Assembly: GCA_016288215.1 (NCBI GenBank)
Contig: JAEEYQ010000020.1
Coordinates: forward strand, 1-46,450
Direction: 5' to 3'
Length of the DNA: 46,450 nt
Origin: Lentisphaeria bacterium
GTDB taxonomy: Bacteria > Verrucomicrobiota > Lentisphaeria > Oligosphaerales > Oligosphaeraceae
In this document: positions 1 to 7,982 of the stretch, piece after piece
Position numbering within the stretch: the first letter of the stretch is position 1
Layout of the letters: every line of letters starts with the position of its first letter
Made by a program: the position numbers and the translations under genes
Notes under the pieces: generated by a model
Told to the model about the DNA's origin: nothing
Databases searched by the model: none
What the model saw: only the letters and a program-made list of their open reading frames with translations

Positions 1-243
1 CAGTTGGGAGCTGACCGGATGGCCGTTCTCTAGCAGGATTTCGAAGACCACATTTCCCTTGCCGTCCAGATGAACCGCCTTGTCTGACCAGGCGGGATGG
101 CGCTTTCCCATCATGGCCAGGCGGAAGTCCCATTTGGTGCGATCCAGCTCCGTGCCGTCGAATTCATCGTTCCAGACCAGGTTCCAATTGCCCTCCGGCA
201 GAAGGCTGTCTTCATGATTCTTGACTGCAATGTGTTGCATCAT
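1..243 (-). CDS. Glycoside hydrolase family 16-like protein, N-terminal part (runs off the left edge)
   Basis: Only the first 81 codons lie in the window. The translation has the typical opening of a GH16 beta-glucanase/laminarinase-type domain: residues about 19-34 read NLVWNDEFDGTELDRT followed by KWDF, matching the family pattern W-x-L-V-W-x-D-E-F-x-G-x-x-L-D-x-x-K-W. The GH16 catalytic ExDxxE motif would lie beyond the edge, so activity cannot be judged. Two consecutive ATGs (243-241 and 240-238) follow a GGGGAG ribosome binding site. The second has the better spacing (4 nt against 1), so the true start may be 240. No signal peptide precedes the domain in the visible part, which suggests a cytoplasmic enzyme. 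It lies 79 bp downstream of an alpha-galactosidase-like gene on the same strand, so the two probably form a polysaccharide-use unit. Confidence 0.7.
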   Translation of the reverse strand, partial: MMQHIAVKNHEDSLLPEGNWNLVWNDEFDGTELDRTKWDFRLAMMGKRHPAWSDKAVHLDGKGNVVFEILLENGHPVSSQL

Positions 244-260
244 TCTCCCCTTGTCATGGC

Positions 261-287
261 TTTCGGGGCAGCCGTGACCCCCCGAAA
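261..287. other. Perfect 8-bp inverted repeat between the GH36-like and GH16-like genes
   Basis: TTTCGGGG at 261-268 and CCCCGAAA at 280-287 form a stem with an 11-nt loop. No T-tract follows on the minus strand, so it is not a classical intrinsic terminator. It could be an mRNA processing or stabilising hairpin between the two cotranscribed genes. Confidence 0.4.
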
Positions 288-322
288 AGTCGTTTATGAC
301 GAATTATTCATAAGTTATTGCA

Positions 323-2437
323 CTAGAATAAGATACGGAAACCTGCGTCTTTGGAGGCCTCCGCCCGCATGGAAAGGCTGAGAATGCCGTCGTCATTGGA
401 GCAGACGCCCATGGTGACGCCGGGCACCTCCGCATGGCTCATGGAGAAGCCATCCGGAATCAGAAAATGCAGGGTGGCCAAATCGCCGGCGACCAGATGG
501 ACAATGCCTTCCAGGGCCTTGGTCTCCGGATTCCATCGGATGTCCTTCAGCTCCACGCCGCCTTGGGTCACATGGCGGTTGGTGGACAGGAACTGTGGCA
601 CGCCGCTCTCCTCATGGATGGCCAGCAGGCGGACGCCATGGGGCGGAACGGCCATGCTGCAGGATTCCATAAAGATGTCTTGGAAGCTTTGGGTCCAGAA
701 CTCATAGACGGCGTAGGACCTGGAGGTGTCCAGACCCAATTCGGCGAAGTTGCAGGTGACCTCCTGTTCGGCATCCGACCAGTTGAAGAGGGCGACCACA
801 TCCCATTTGCCGAAGGGACGGACGATTTTCAGGTCCCACACCTGCACCAAATCGAAGACGGGATAGAGGTCCAGCGGACGGACGCTGCAGACCGGCAGGG
901 TCTGCTGCAGCAGCCGCATGCGCTCCGGCGGCAGGGTGGCCAGCTTGTCGCCGGCGAACATCATCTGGCCGGGCAGGGAGACGATGGTGGCGGTGACCCG
1001 TGCCTCCTCCAGACTGTGGTAGGTGCCCACCAGCAGGCAGTCCGGATCCAGATAGAAGACGATGTTGTGGACGAACATCTGGTTCAGCGTGGCGTTGGCC
1101 TGGCTGAGGATGTTCTCCCATGTGGAGGGCATGTCGGGGGCCACGATGTCCGCTCCGGAGCGGGAGGCGTCGGCCACGAGGGCGTCGGGTCCGGTGGCAT
1201 GGCCCTGACAGGCCAAAAAGACCCGATCGGGGCCAATTCCCTCGCGGAAGGCTTTGGCGCACAGCTCGAAGGGGTTGGGGCAGGCAGGGTCCTTGAAGGC
1301 CGCGCGCACGGGCTCCATTTCGTAGAGGTGGGCGCAGTAGCTGGTGCCGCGGCCGGACATGCCGTCGATTTTGAAGAACTCATAGCCCCATTCCCGCGAC
1401 ATGCGCTGGAAGAGCTCCCGCAGATGCTCCCGAACCTCTGCATTGGTGGGGTCGATGGTGTATCTTCCGTTCCAGCAGGGAATTGGCTTCCCTTCCGGAT
1501 CATGGAGGAACCAGTCTTTATGGGCCTCGTAGAATTCGGTTGAGCCAGTTCCGAAGGGGGCCACCCAGATGCCTGGCCGGAAGCCTATGCGGCGGATTTC
1601 GTCCGCCAGGGCCTTCATGCCCTCGGGGAACTGGACGGCGTAGGGCTTCCCGCTGAGATTGTCGAATTTGGAGACGGGCAGATGGTCGGAGTTGTCCTGC
1701 CACGACTCGATGGACCAGAACTCCAGCCCATAGGGACGCAGACTGACGGCGCCGATGCGGGCCTCATCCAAGTTCTCCTTGGAGCCGGCTTGATCAAAAT
1801 AGGTGTTCCACGACATCCAGCCCGTGGGGGCGGAGGGACAGCGTTTGCGGTCAATGGGAGAATAGTAGGGGACATAGCGCTTGCGGTAGTAGTCGGTCTT
1901 GACCTGGAAGGCGAAGGTTGCCTGGCTGGCCTGCCGAATGTCCAAGGCGAACTGCAGGGCGAAGGCGCCGTCGTCGATGGTGGTCAGCTGGAAGGGGGCT
2001 TGGCTGTCCAGTTGGAGGCAGCAGTCGGTTTCGGGGGCGAAGAGGGAGTCGTTGAAGGGACTGTCCGCCGGACCGGAGGCCATTTGGATGACGGTGATTG
2101 ATTTGGGCGCGCGGGTGCGGCATGCAAAGGCCCCCGCCATCCGAATGGTTCCATCGAAGAGAAGCCTGCCGGGGAAGGATTGGGCGGTGCGATGGGCGAG
2201 CTGCAGTTCCACAGCGTCTCCGTCCTCCGCGAAGATGAAATAGCCCTGAACCTCCCGTTTGGGATTCCGTAGGGTGAAGCGGTCCGGCACCCCGTCTTTT
2301 GAAATGTCCAAAGTCCAGCCGGGCTCCGCCATCTCAAGGGCCAGTCTCCCAAAGATTTGGACTCCTGTCGCGGAATGGGCCAACGTCAGTTGTGAAGAGG
2401 TGGGGTCAAAGGAAATCTGCCAGTTTTTCGTCTGCAT
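323..2437 (-). CDS. Alpha-galactosidase-like glycoside hydrolase (GH36/GH27/GH31 clan type)
   Basis: About 704 residues from the start chosen at 2437 (a second in-frame ATG is at 2443; a further in-frame extension to 2614 looks non-coding). A beta-sandwich-like N-terminal half precedes a TIM-barrel region. Visible clan-D landmarks are GWMSWNTYFDQAG near the barrel start, RPGIWVAPFG, FFKIDGMSGRG with the candidate nucleophile Asp358, and RSGADI with the candidate acid/base Asp430. GH36/GH27 enzymes hydrolyse alpha-galactosides; the exact substrate cannot be read from sequence. There is no signal peptide, so the enzyme is probably intracellular. A promoter-like pair at 2538-2567 falls inside the long upstream extension, which supports the later start. 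An AGG lies about 6 nt before the ATG at 2437. The GH16-like gene follows on the same strand. Confidence 0.75.
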   Translation of the reverse strand: MQTKNWQISFDPTSSQLTLAHSATGVQIFGRLALEMAEPGWTLDISKDGVPDRFTLRNPKREVQGYFIFAEDGDAVELQLAHRTAQSFPGRLLFDGTIRMAGAFACRTRAPKSITVIQMASGPADSPFNDSLFAPETDCCLQLDSQAPFQLTTIDDGAFALQFALDIRQASQATFAFQVKTDYYRKRYVPYYSPIDRKRCPSAPTGWMSWNTYFDQAGSKENLDEARIGAVSLRPYGLEFWSIESWQDNSDHLPVSKFDNLSGKPYAVQFPEGMKALADEIRRIGFRPGIWVAPFGTGSTEFYEAHKDWFLHDPEGKPIPCWNGRYTIDPTNAEVREHLRELFQRMSREWGYEFFKIDGMSGRGTSYCAHLYEMEPVRAAFKDPACPNPFELCAKAFREGIGPDRVFLACQGHATGPDALVADASRSGADIVAPDMPSTWENILSQANATLNQMFVHNIVFYLDPDCLLVGTYHSLEEARVTATIVSLPGQMMFAGDKLATLPPERMRLLQQTLPVCSVRPLDLYPVFDLVQVWDLKIVRPFGKWDVVALFNWSDAEQEVTCNFAELGLDTSRSYAVYEFWTQSFQDIFMESCSMAVPPHGVRLLAIHEESGVPQFLSTNRHVTQGGVELKDIRWNPETKALEGIVHLVAGDLATLHFLIPDGFSMSHAEVPGVTMGVCSNDDGILSLSMRAEASKDAGFRILF

Positions 2438-2537
2438 ATGCATGCCTGTGGGTTGTTGTCTTGAAACGGACTTCGCTGGAAAGGCCGCTTGTCCTGCCAA
2501 ACGCAGGGCGGGACATGGCCTTTCAGTCAACGGACAT

Positions 2538-2567
2538 ATAATATCTGCCCTTTGTCCAAATTCGCAA
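2538..2567 (-). promoter_or_regulatory. Candidate promoter of the GH36-like/GH16-like unit
   Basis: On the minus strand, TTGCGA (2567-2562), an 18-nt spacer and TATTAT (2543-2538) resemble a sigma-70 -35/-10 pair. The leader to the ATG at 2437 would be roughly 90-95 nt. An inverted repeat, CTCAA-cga-TTGAG (2617-2629), lies about 50 bp upstream and could be an operator. Confidence 0.4.
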
Positions 2568-2680
2568 CAGCGCGTCTGACAGAAAATGCGGTTTTCATCC
2601 GTCTCCACGGCCATGCCTCAACGATTGAGACGCTGAGGCCCCTTGTGTTGGATAAACTTTACATTCAACTACAGTAAACC

Positions 2681-2813
2681 GAATTTGGCTTCTCTTGGGA
2701 GGGCGGAATACGAAACAGAGAAATCTGTATAAACACCTTGTTTACAAGTAGTTAGCACATAACAAAAGCCCCAAGACCAAAAGGACTTGAAGGCTATTGA
2801 AAATGGGATGGTC
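2681..2813. repeat. Left copy (A) of about 134-bp direct repeat flanking the nuclease cassette
   Basis: This segment aligns along its whole length with 6123-6257 in the same orientation, at roughly 80-85% identity by eye with one 2-nt indel. Shared blocks include GAATTTGG, TCTCTTGGGAGGGC, CGAAACAGAGAAA, CCTTGTTTAC, TAGTTAGCA and ACCAAAAGGACTTGAAGGCT. The hairpin that serves as the tRNA-Pro terminator in copy B is degenerate here and its T-run is interrupted, so this looks like the decayed copy. The right end reaches the stop codon of the AAA/PD-(D/E)XK gene. Confidence 0.8.
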
Positions 2814-4386
2814 ATGGCAATGCCATCTCCTTCCACCCGTCGATGCGACCTTTCGCAGAGTTGAAGTTGACGCCGATCATCCGGATGGGAAGCCCGCAGG
2901 ACAGGAATTTCTCGTAGTAATGTTTGTCTACAATCTGGGCAATGGCCTTCTTCGCGCTCTTGTTCAATTTGAACTCGAAGATATAGACCGCCTTCGTCGT
3001 GCGGATGTACGCGTCGATGCGGCCTTCGTTGGTGCGGGATTCGGTTTTGACGCTGCTTCCAAGGAGCAGGAAGGTGATGAAGAAGATGGTCTGGTAGTAG
3101 TGTTCGTCACCTCCGCGGATGTCGTATGGAATGCTGGCGAAATAGGATTCCAGAGTACCCATGAAGGTTTGCAAGTCATCGCGCCGCATGGCGTCCGTCA
3201 GTTTGAAGACCATGGAGGACATGGCGGAATCCTTGTAGCCGCTGTAGTAGGCCAGCAACTGGGTGTTGAAGGCGTCTTCCACTTCATGGTCGGGGAAGCC
3301 CAGCCTGAACATGCTTGAGCCCAGAGGCCCCGGCAGGACCTCCTTGATGGTGAGGTAGCCTGTCTGCCAGAGCAGTCCAAGAGGGTCGATGTTGTCCACC
3401 TCGTATGCGCCGAAGGCCAAAGAGGAGATAGGGACGGTAAGTGCCTGCTCGAAGTCGAAACGCGTTGTCTTGGCTAGTTCGAACAGGACCGTGGTCACAC
3501 CTGTAGTGCCCCAGTAGTTGTCGAACTCGTATTTCTTGCTGAAGAAACTGGAGATGGAGACGGGATTGCAGACATGGATGTCCGCCTTTGAAAACCGGTA
3601 CCCGTCGTACCAGGTAAGCAGCATCCGCATCAATTCGTCGACAGACACCCCGTTGGCTTTCGCCGCCTCGACGATTCTGTCCGCGAAATACCTTCTCACC
3701 TCTTCTTCCGTAAAGCCCAGCATGCTCGCATAATTGTCATCCAGCGTGATGTCCGTCAGGTTGTTCAGTTCCGAGAACAGCGACACATGGCAGAACTTGC
3801 TGACGCCGGTAACCATGGCAAGGCGGATGCTCGTCGAGCACTTTTTGATGCTAGAATAGAACCCCTTCAATATCGGCAGAATCGTCCTGCATCGCGTCTG
3901 GTCGGATATGTTGCTCAGAATGGGCTTGTCGTATTCGTCCACCAGAATGACGACCTGCCTTGTGTCTGAGGCTTTGGCCGCATCCCTGATAAGGTTCTCA
4001 AAGCGGACGGAGAGTCCGGTTTCGCGCAGTTCCACTCCAAGGTCGTCCGCCGATGCCTTGAGAAGATGCTCAAGATAGGCATGGAGTTCCTCCGGCGTCC
4101 TGCTGTCGCAATTCGCAAGGTCAAGATGGATGACGGGATGCGTCTCCCATTTGTAGTCCTTGCCATGGATTGCAAGTCCCTTGAACAGCTCCTTTTTCCC
4201 CGAGAAGATGGCCTTCAGCGTCGAGAGCAAAAGCGACTTCCCGAAACGGCGCGGACGGGACAGGAAATACATTCCCTTGGCGGGCCGTATCAGCTGCCAG
4301 ATGTACTCCGTCTTGTCAACATAGAGGAAATTGCCATTTATCAAATCCTCAAATGTATATACGCTGGTGGTCAAGTCCTTTTCCAT
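2812..4386 (-). CDS. AAA-like ATPase with C-terminal PD-(D/E)XK nuclease domain (PF09820/PF08011 type)
   Basis: About 524 residues. The N-terminal region matches the AAA-ATPase-like family common in anaerobic bacteria: FLYVDKTEYI, then SRPRRFGKSLLLS with the P-loop Lys near residue 50, and a Walker B-like VVILVDEYDKPI. The C-terminus carries a PD-(D/E)XK signature, GRIDAYI...YIFEFKL, giving Asp458, Glu471 and Lys473. In this family the domains form a predicted ATP-driven nuclease. The biological role is unknown, with phage defence or mobile DNA turnover as possibilities. I chose ATG 4386 because AGGA lies 9 nt upstream; an in-frame ATG at 4416 would add 10 residues. The gene is downstream of, and on the same strand as, a DUF1016-like nuclease. 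Both sit between direct repeats next to tRNA-Pro, which suggests arrival as an island. Its stop codon lies at the edge of repeat copy A. Confidence 0.85.
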   Translation of the reverse strand: MEKDLTTSVYTFEDLINGNFLYVDKTEYIWQLIRPAKGMYFLSRPRRFGKSLLLSTLKAIFSGKKELFKGLAIHGKDYKWETHPVIHLDLANCDSRTPEELHAYLEHLLKASADDLGVELRETGLSVRFENLIRDAAKASDTRQVVILVDEYDKPILSNISDQTRCRTILPILKGFYSSIKKCSTSIRLAMVTGVSKFCHVSLFSELNNLTDITLDDNYASMLGFTEEEVRRYFADRIVEAAKANGVSVDELMRMLLTWYDGYRFSKADIHVCNPVSISSFFSKKYEFDNYWGTTGVTTVLFELAKTTRFDFEQALTVPISSLAFGAYEVDNIDPLGLLWQTGYLTIKEVLPGPLGSSMFRLGFPDHEVEDAFNTQLLAYYSGYKDSAMSSMVFKLTDAMRRDDLQTFMGTLESYFASIPYDIRGGDEHYYQTIFFITFLLLGSSVKTESRTNEGRIDAYIRTTKAVYIFEFKLNKSAKKAIAQIVDKHYYEKFLSCGLPIRMIGVNFNSAKGRIDGWKEMALP

Positions 4387-4461
4387 GCAGTCTGTCCTAA
4401 TGTTGCATCTGCCCATACCTCATTGCCGCCTGCGCCTGATTCATTGTCCGACTTATCTTTT

Positions 4462-4602
4462 TTAATGTAGCCTGTAAAAGGAGTTTTTCCTCTTAGCTTC
4501 ATGGTATTTCTTGAAAAAGGCCGCTAGAATCTGAAGGGAAACAAGGTCCAGGCCGTCTATCTTCAGGACGGTGCAACAAAAAGACAATTCAACTGAATCC
4601 AT
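4462..4602 (-). CDS. Possible 46-residue small protein between the two nuclease genes
   Basis: An ATG at 4602-4600 opens a frame that closes with TAA at 4464-4462. The C-terminal part is amphipathic and basic: LKIDGLDLVSLQILAAFF followed by KKYHEAKRKNSFYRLH. It starts 27 nt after the DUF1016-like stop and ends 75 nt before the ATPase start. There is no convincing ribosome binding site, so it may be a remnant or a chance frame. The IDGxDxVSLQxL pattern faintly recalls the core helix region of STAS domains, but I do not recognise a family. It could be a regulator or accessory peptide of the nuclease pair. Confidence 0.25.
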   Translation of the reverse strand: MDSVELSFCCTVLKIDGLDLVSLQILAAFFKKYHEAKRKNSFYRLH

Positions 4603-4629
4603 CGCTTGATTTCTGGAATGCAGATTGGA

Positions 4630-5844
4630 TTATGATTCGGCATTCTCGCCTGCATCTGACAACTGGCGCTTGAGTTCCTCAATGTTGGGAAGAGCGTTGC
4701 GGAGTTTTTCAGGCATCTCGTCCGATGTCCGATAGGTTGCGACGCCCATAGGTTTCTGGAAGTCGCGGACAGCATACTCCACAAAGGACTTGTCTGCGGA
4801 ACGGCAGAGGATGATGCCGACGGAAGGATTCTCATGGGGCTTGCGGACTTGATCATCCAAGGCCTGGAGATACAGATTCAACTGGCCAAGATATGCGGGC
4901 TTGAAGACTCCTTTTTTCAACTCCACCGCCACCAAGCAGTTCAACTCACGATTGAAAAACAGGAGGTCTATGAACAGTTCGTGCCCTGCCACATCAAGGC
5001 GGTACTGGTTGGATATGAAACTGAAATCGCGTCCGAATGTCATGATGAACTGGCGGATGTGGGTAACAATGGCGTGCTCGATGACTGGCTCATCGATGTC
5101 CTCTGGATTCGTGATGTCAAGTTCCTCGGTATTGATGAAATCCAGAAGATATTCGTCGCGGAACATTCCAAGTGCCTTCACTGCCAGTTTTGTCTCTGTA
5201 ATTGCCGTGCCGAAGTTATTGGGCATCGTTCCTGAATGATGATAAATGTCAGCTTTCAACATGGAACGAAGCACATCCTTGTTCCAGCGGTTTGCCACTG
5301 CCGCATGGATATAGAAAAGGCGTTCCTCAATCGTCTTGGCCTTGACGATGATTTCCATGTGGTGGGTAAAGCTGATGGCAAAGAACTCCTCCATGTTGAA
5401 TTTGTTCACCAGTGGCGAACAAATTGACCATTCCGCCAGAATGGGGAGAACTGCCGATAAGGCATCTGGCGTGTCTGTTTGCTTTTCTGAAGTGTTCAAC
5501 TGAATGGGAACAACCAATTTGTTCGCCGCTGGCGAACAAATTAAGGACTGATGCCATTCTTCGTAGAACTGCCTCATTCTCCTTAACTGTACGCCGCTGA
5601 ATCCACGCAGACCTGGCATTTCACGTTGTAGTTGCTCGGCAATGGCATTGGTGGCTCCGTCTCCCCAAATTCCATTACGTGTCTTCTGGGAGATGAAGCG
5701 ACCTATTCCAAGATACAACATCAGCATGACGCGGTTGGAGTCGGCTGATGCGGCATACTGCGCCTGAAGTATTGCAAGTTTCAATGCTTTTACCGAGGCA
5801 CTAATTTCCGTGTTCAAGTCTTGTCGTGAATTGTTATTTTCCAT
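4630..5844 (-). CDS. DUF1016/YhcG-like PD-(D/E)XK nuclease-domain protein
   Basis: About 404 residues from ATG 5844; an upstream in-frame ATG at 5922 lies inside an inverted repeat and is less likely. The N-terminal region has the DUF1016 pattern (YLGIGRFISQK, LRRMRQFYEEW, ERLFYIHAAVANRWN). The C-terminal region has the nuclease-like core HELFIDLLFFNRELNCLVAV then ELKKG, with the expected D and E-x-K residues, and QLNLYLQALDD. Family members are widespread and often sit with restriction or defence loci; their precise role is poorly known. Two near-identical DNA palindromes inside the frame encode ICSPAANK and ICSPLVNK, which interrupt the usual spacer between the two conserved regions. The gene leads the cassette 4386-5844 and may be cotranscribed with the downstream ATPase gene. 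Confidence 0.85.
   Translation of the reverse strand: MENNNSRQDLNTEISASVKALKLAILQAQYAASADSNRVMLMLYLGIGRFISQKTRNGIWGDGATNAIAEQLQREMPGLRGFSGVQLRRMRQFYEEWHQSLICSPAANKLVVPIQLNTSEKQTDTPDALSAVLPILAEWSICSPLVNKFNMEEFFAISFTHHMEIIVKAKTIEERLFYIHAAVANRWNKDVLRSMLKADIYHHSGTMPNNFGTAITETKLAVKALGMFRDEYLLDFINTEELDITNPEDIDEPVIEHAIVTHIRQFIMTFGRDFSFISNQYRLDVAGHELFIDLLFFNRELNCLVAVELKKGVFKPAYLGQLNLYLQALDDQVRKPHENPSVGIILCRSADKSFVEYAVRDFQKPMGVATYRTSDEMPEKLRNALPNIEELKRQLSDAGENAES
5399..5425. repeat. Near-perfect palindrome within the DUF1016-like coding frame (copy 1)
   Basis: AATTTGTTC (5399-5407) and GAACAAATT (5417-5425) flank ACCAGTGGC, in which only one further pair fails. Read on the gene strand it encodes NKF preceded by ICSPLV. 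It is nearly identical to the palindrome at 5516-5542. Confidence 0.85.
5516..5542. repeat. Perfect 12-bp-arm palindrome within the DUF1016-like coding frame (copy 2)
   Basis: AATTTGTTCGCC (5516-5527), loop GCT, and GGCGAACAAATT (5531-5542) form a perfect hairpin. It encodes ICSPAANKL on the gene strand and sits in the same reading frame and orientation as copy 1, which lies 117 bp away. Confidence 0.9.
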
Positions 5845-6122
5845 TGTCAGAAACCCTGTGTCTCCTGTTCGTGACGTCGGGTGGCCATGCGGGGTGAATT
5901 TCCTTTCCCCAGACACATTCATAATGTAGCATGAATGTCTATGGTTCTCTACTCACGATAATGAAAAAAGCCTATGGATTCGTTTTCCAAAACTGTTCTT
6001 CTGAGAAATGGCAATTTTCCACGTTTCCCCCTCCTTAACGGGGTTGGATTTCGGGAGTAGGGCTAGCCCACCATTCAGAGAATGTGGCGGCTTTCGGGAG
6101 GAAGATTATCTCAATAATAGTC
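5845..6122. other. Intergenic region upstream of the nuclease cassette
   Basis: No gene is seen. The part next to the DUF1016-like start must hold its promoter, but no strong -35/-10 pair stands out. The only clear element is the inverted repeat at 5915-5938. The stretch 5960-6122 shows nothing recognisable until repeat copy B begins. Confidence 0.5.
5915..5938 (-). promoter_or_regulatory. Inverted repeat, candidate operator of the nuclease cassette
   Basis: ACATTCAT (5915-5922) and ATGAATGT (5931-5938) are perfect arms separated by 8 nt, about 70 bp upstream of the DUF1016-like start. TACATT, which overlaps the spacer on the minus strand, could serve as a -10. A repressor site overlapping the promoter is plausible but unproven. 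Confidence 0.35.
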
Positions 6123-6330
<208 letters not shown>

Positions 6331-6355
6331 ACTTCTTTGTCAAAAGACATCTCTT

Positions 6356-6383
6356 ACTATACAGCACTTTTGTGAAAGAGCAA
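6356..6383 (-). promoter_or_regulatory. tRNA-Pro promoter
   Basis: TTGCTC (6383-6378), a 16-nt spacer and TATAGT (6361-6356) on the minus strand, 25 nt upstream of the tRNA 5' end. The same -10 hexamer and spacer length occur in the V-ATPase operon promoter. Confidence 0.65.
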
Positions 6384-6496
6384 GCCATGCCCTTTGCAAA
6401 AAATGGCCGTGAGTCGTGAAGGATTGACATCCGCGACGGATTCCCGCCCAGCCGAAGCGTGGGGGCAGGCGTGTTCAGCGGACTCCCGCGGAATCG

Positions 6497-7249
6497 TCAC
6501 GAAAGTTTCATGAATTTTCGGGCGTTGTTGTAGAAGACATCCTCCAGCTGGCTGTCGTTCAGGCCGCAGGACATGACCCGCTGGATTTCCACGGAGGGAT
6601 GGTGGAAGGGCGAATCAATGCCGAACATGACCCGTTCGGAGCCCACGGTCTCATAGGCGTTTTTGATTTGGCAGCCCATGGGCATGCCTGAAACTTCCAA
6701 CATCAGATTGTCGAATTTCCGCGCCATGGTGATGCTGGCGTCGATGTAGACCCCGTGGCCGTGTCCCATGTGAATCATCACGATGGGCACATCCGGATGG
6801 CGCTCCGCCAGAAGGCCGATTTGCCATGGAAGGGAGAAGGGGGGATGGCCGCAGTGGATGAAGACGGGTTTGGCGTATTGGCGGGCGATTTCCATGATGG
6901 GATCCACCATGGGGGAGTCTGCGGTGAAGGCGTCGAAGAGGGGTTGCATCTTGACGCCCGCGAAATGGAAGTCCCGCAGATAGTGCTCCAGCTCCTCATA
7001 GGCGGGCTGGCCCAAGTTGGCGTTCACCCAAAACAGCGGAATGACGGCCTGGGGCAGCTTTCGGAAGGTTTCCAGCAGTTCCGCGTTCAGATGGGCGGCG
7101 GCGGGGCAGAGGATGGTCTTCTCGATGTTGTATTCGGCCATCTGGGCCATCAGCATGTCGCCGTTGAAGTTGACATTGAAGGGCGGCCCGAAGAAGCCGA
7201 TGTGGGAATGGGCGTCGATTTTACGGAATTGCGCAAAGGAGGATTCCAT
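6497..7249 (-). CDS. Amidohydrolase-family metal-dependent hydrolase (Amidohydro_2-like)
   Basis: 250 residues with a TIM-barrel metallohydrolase pattern: IDAHSHI near residues 11-17 (HxH metal ligands), FIHCGHPPF (metal His), VMIHMGHGHG, and MFGIDSPFHH near the C-terminus (the catalytic/metal Asp of the superfamily). Relatives include decarboxylases of the ACMSD/resorcylate type and other small-molecule hydrolases; the substrate cannot be told from sequence. It has no signal peptide and should be cytosolic. AGGAG lies 6 nt before ATG 7249, a strong start. It ends about 170 bp from the tRNA-Pro 5' end. An AT-rich 121-bp gap separates it from the radical SAM gene upstream, so it may have its own promoter. 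Confidence 0.75.
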   Translation of the reverse strand: MESSFAQFRKIDAHSHIGFFGPPFNVNFNGDMLMAQMAEYNIEKTILCPAAAHLNAELLETFRKLPQAVIPLFWVNANLGQPAYEELEHYLRDFHFAGVKMQPLFDAFTADSPMVDPIMEIARQYAKPVFIHCGHPPFSLPWQIGLLAERHPDVPIVMIHMGHGHGVYIDASITMARKFDNLMLEVSGMPMGCQIKNAYETVGSERVMFGIDSPFHHPSVEIQRVMSCGLNDSQLEDVFYNNARKFMKLS

Positions 7250-7326
7250 GATGTGCTCCTGAAAGAATAATGGGTTGCGGATGTGGCGCCGAGGTCATAG
7301 TGAATCTATAACGATTTATATAACAT

Positions 7327-7339
7327 ATTGATTATCAAT
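7327..7339. promoter_or_regulatory. Palindrome ATTGATTATCAAT upstream of the amidohydrolase gene
   Basis: Six-base arms around one central base within an AT-rich stretch, about 80 bp upstream of the start at 7249. The half-site TTGAT resembles that of CRP/FNR regulators, but the spacing (1 nt, not 4) does not fit them. A regulatory role is only a possibility. Confidence 0.25.
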
Positions 7340-7370
7340 GAGATATGAATAAAACGAGTAAGGTCCGCAG

Positions 7371-7982
7371 TCAAATGCGTTCATAGGGACGGATGCGCAG
7401 GCGGACGCCTAGTCGGTCGCAGATGGCGCGGCAGGCGGCCTGCTTTTCAGGGGAGGTGACGGGCTCCCCCACGATGGTCATGACCACATCGGGCACGAAC
7501 TTCTTGATTTCCTCCGCAAAATGGAGCATGGCCGGATAGGCGGCGGCGCCAAATTTCGGTTGGCAGAGGGTCAGATACTCCTCCGGATCCGGCGTGTTCA
7601 GGCTGATGGACACCGTGTCCACCAGTCCCTTGAAGCGCGCCTCCGTGGGTCCGCCCGCGATCAAATCCGCTAACCCATTGGTATTGACGCGGATAGGGAT
7701 GCCGTTCGCGTTCTCCTTCAGCCATTTCGCCACTTGCAGCAGGGCGTCCAGCCGCTCCGTGGGCTCTCCATAGCCGCAGAAGACCACCTCGGGATAGCGG
7801 CTCAAATCCCATTGGGCAAAGGAGGCCACGATCTCCTCAACCGTCGGTTCCCTCTCCAGCCAAAGGGATGGGGAGCCATAGACGCCGGGTCCGTGCTTGC
7901 GCAGACAGAAGGTGCAGGCGCAGGGACAGCGGTTGGTCAGATTGACGTAAACGGCATTTTTAACTTGATAAGTGATGGTCAT
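7371..7982 (-). CDS. TatD-linked radical SAM protein (TIGR04038-like)
   Basis: 203 residues. The N-terminus VYVNLTNRCPCACTFCLR holds the CxxxCxxC 4Fe-4S/SAM motif (Cys19, Cys23, Cys26). It is followed by the characteristic SLWLEREPTVEEI and by VVFCGYGEPTERLD, a GE motif for SAM binding. This string of motifs is that of the short radical SAM proteins usually fused or linked to TatD-family deoxyribonucleases. No TatD gene is adjacent here, though the downstream amidohydrolase is a TIM-barrel metallohydrolase of a different family. The start overlaps the stop of the upstream kinase gene by 4 nt (ATGA), so the two are translationally coupled. The function of the family is unknown. Confidence 0.85.
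   Translation of the reverse strand: MTITYQVKNAVYVNLTNRCPCACTFCLRKHGPGVYGSPSLWLEREPTVEEIVASFAQWDLSRYPEVVFCGYGEPTERLDALLQVAKWLKENANGIPIRVNTNGLADLIAGGPTEARFKGLVDTVSISLNTPDPEEYLTLCQPKFGAAAYPAMLHFAEEIKKFVPDVVMTIVGEPVTSPEKQAACRAICDRLGVRLRIRPYERI

Noticed and set aside
434..1543. 369-codon open frame on the plus strand opposite the GH36-like gene
   Set aside because: The opposite strand carries conserved glycosidase motifs; this frame is Gly/His/Gln-rich shadow sequence.
2438..2614. 59-codon N-terminal extension of the GH36-like gene
   Set aside because: A promoter-like pair lies inside it, its composition is unlike the enzyme, and a better-placed ATG is at 2437.
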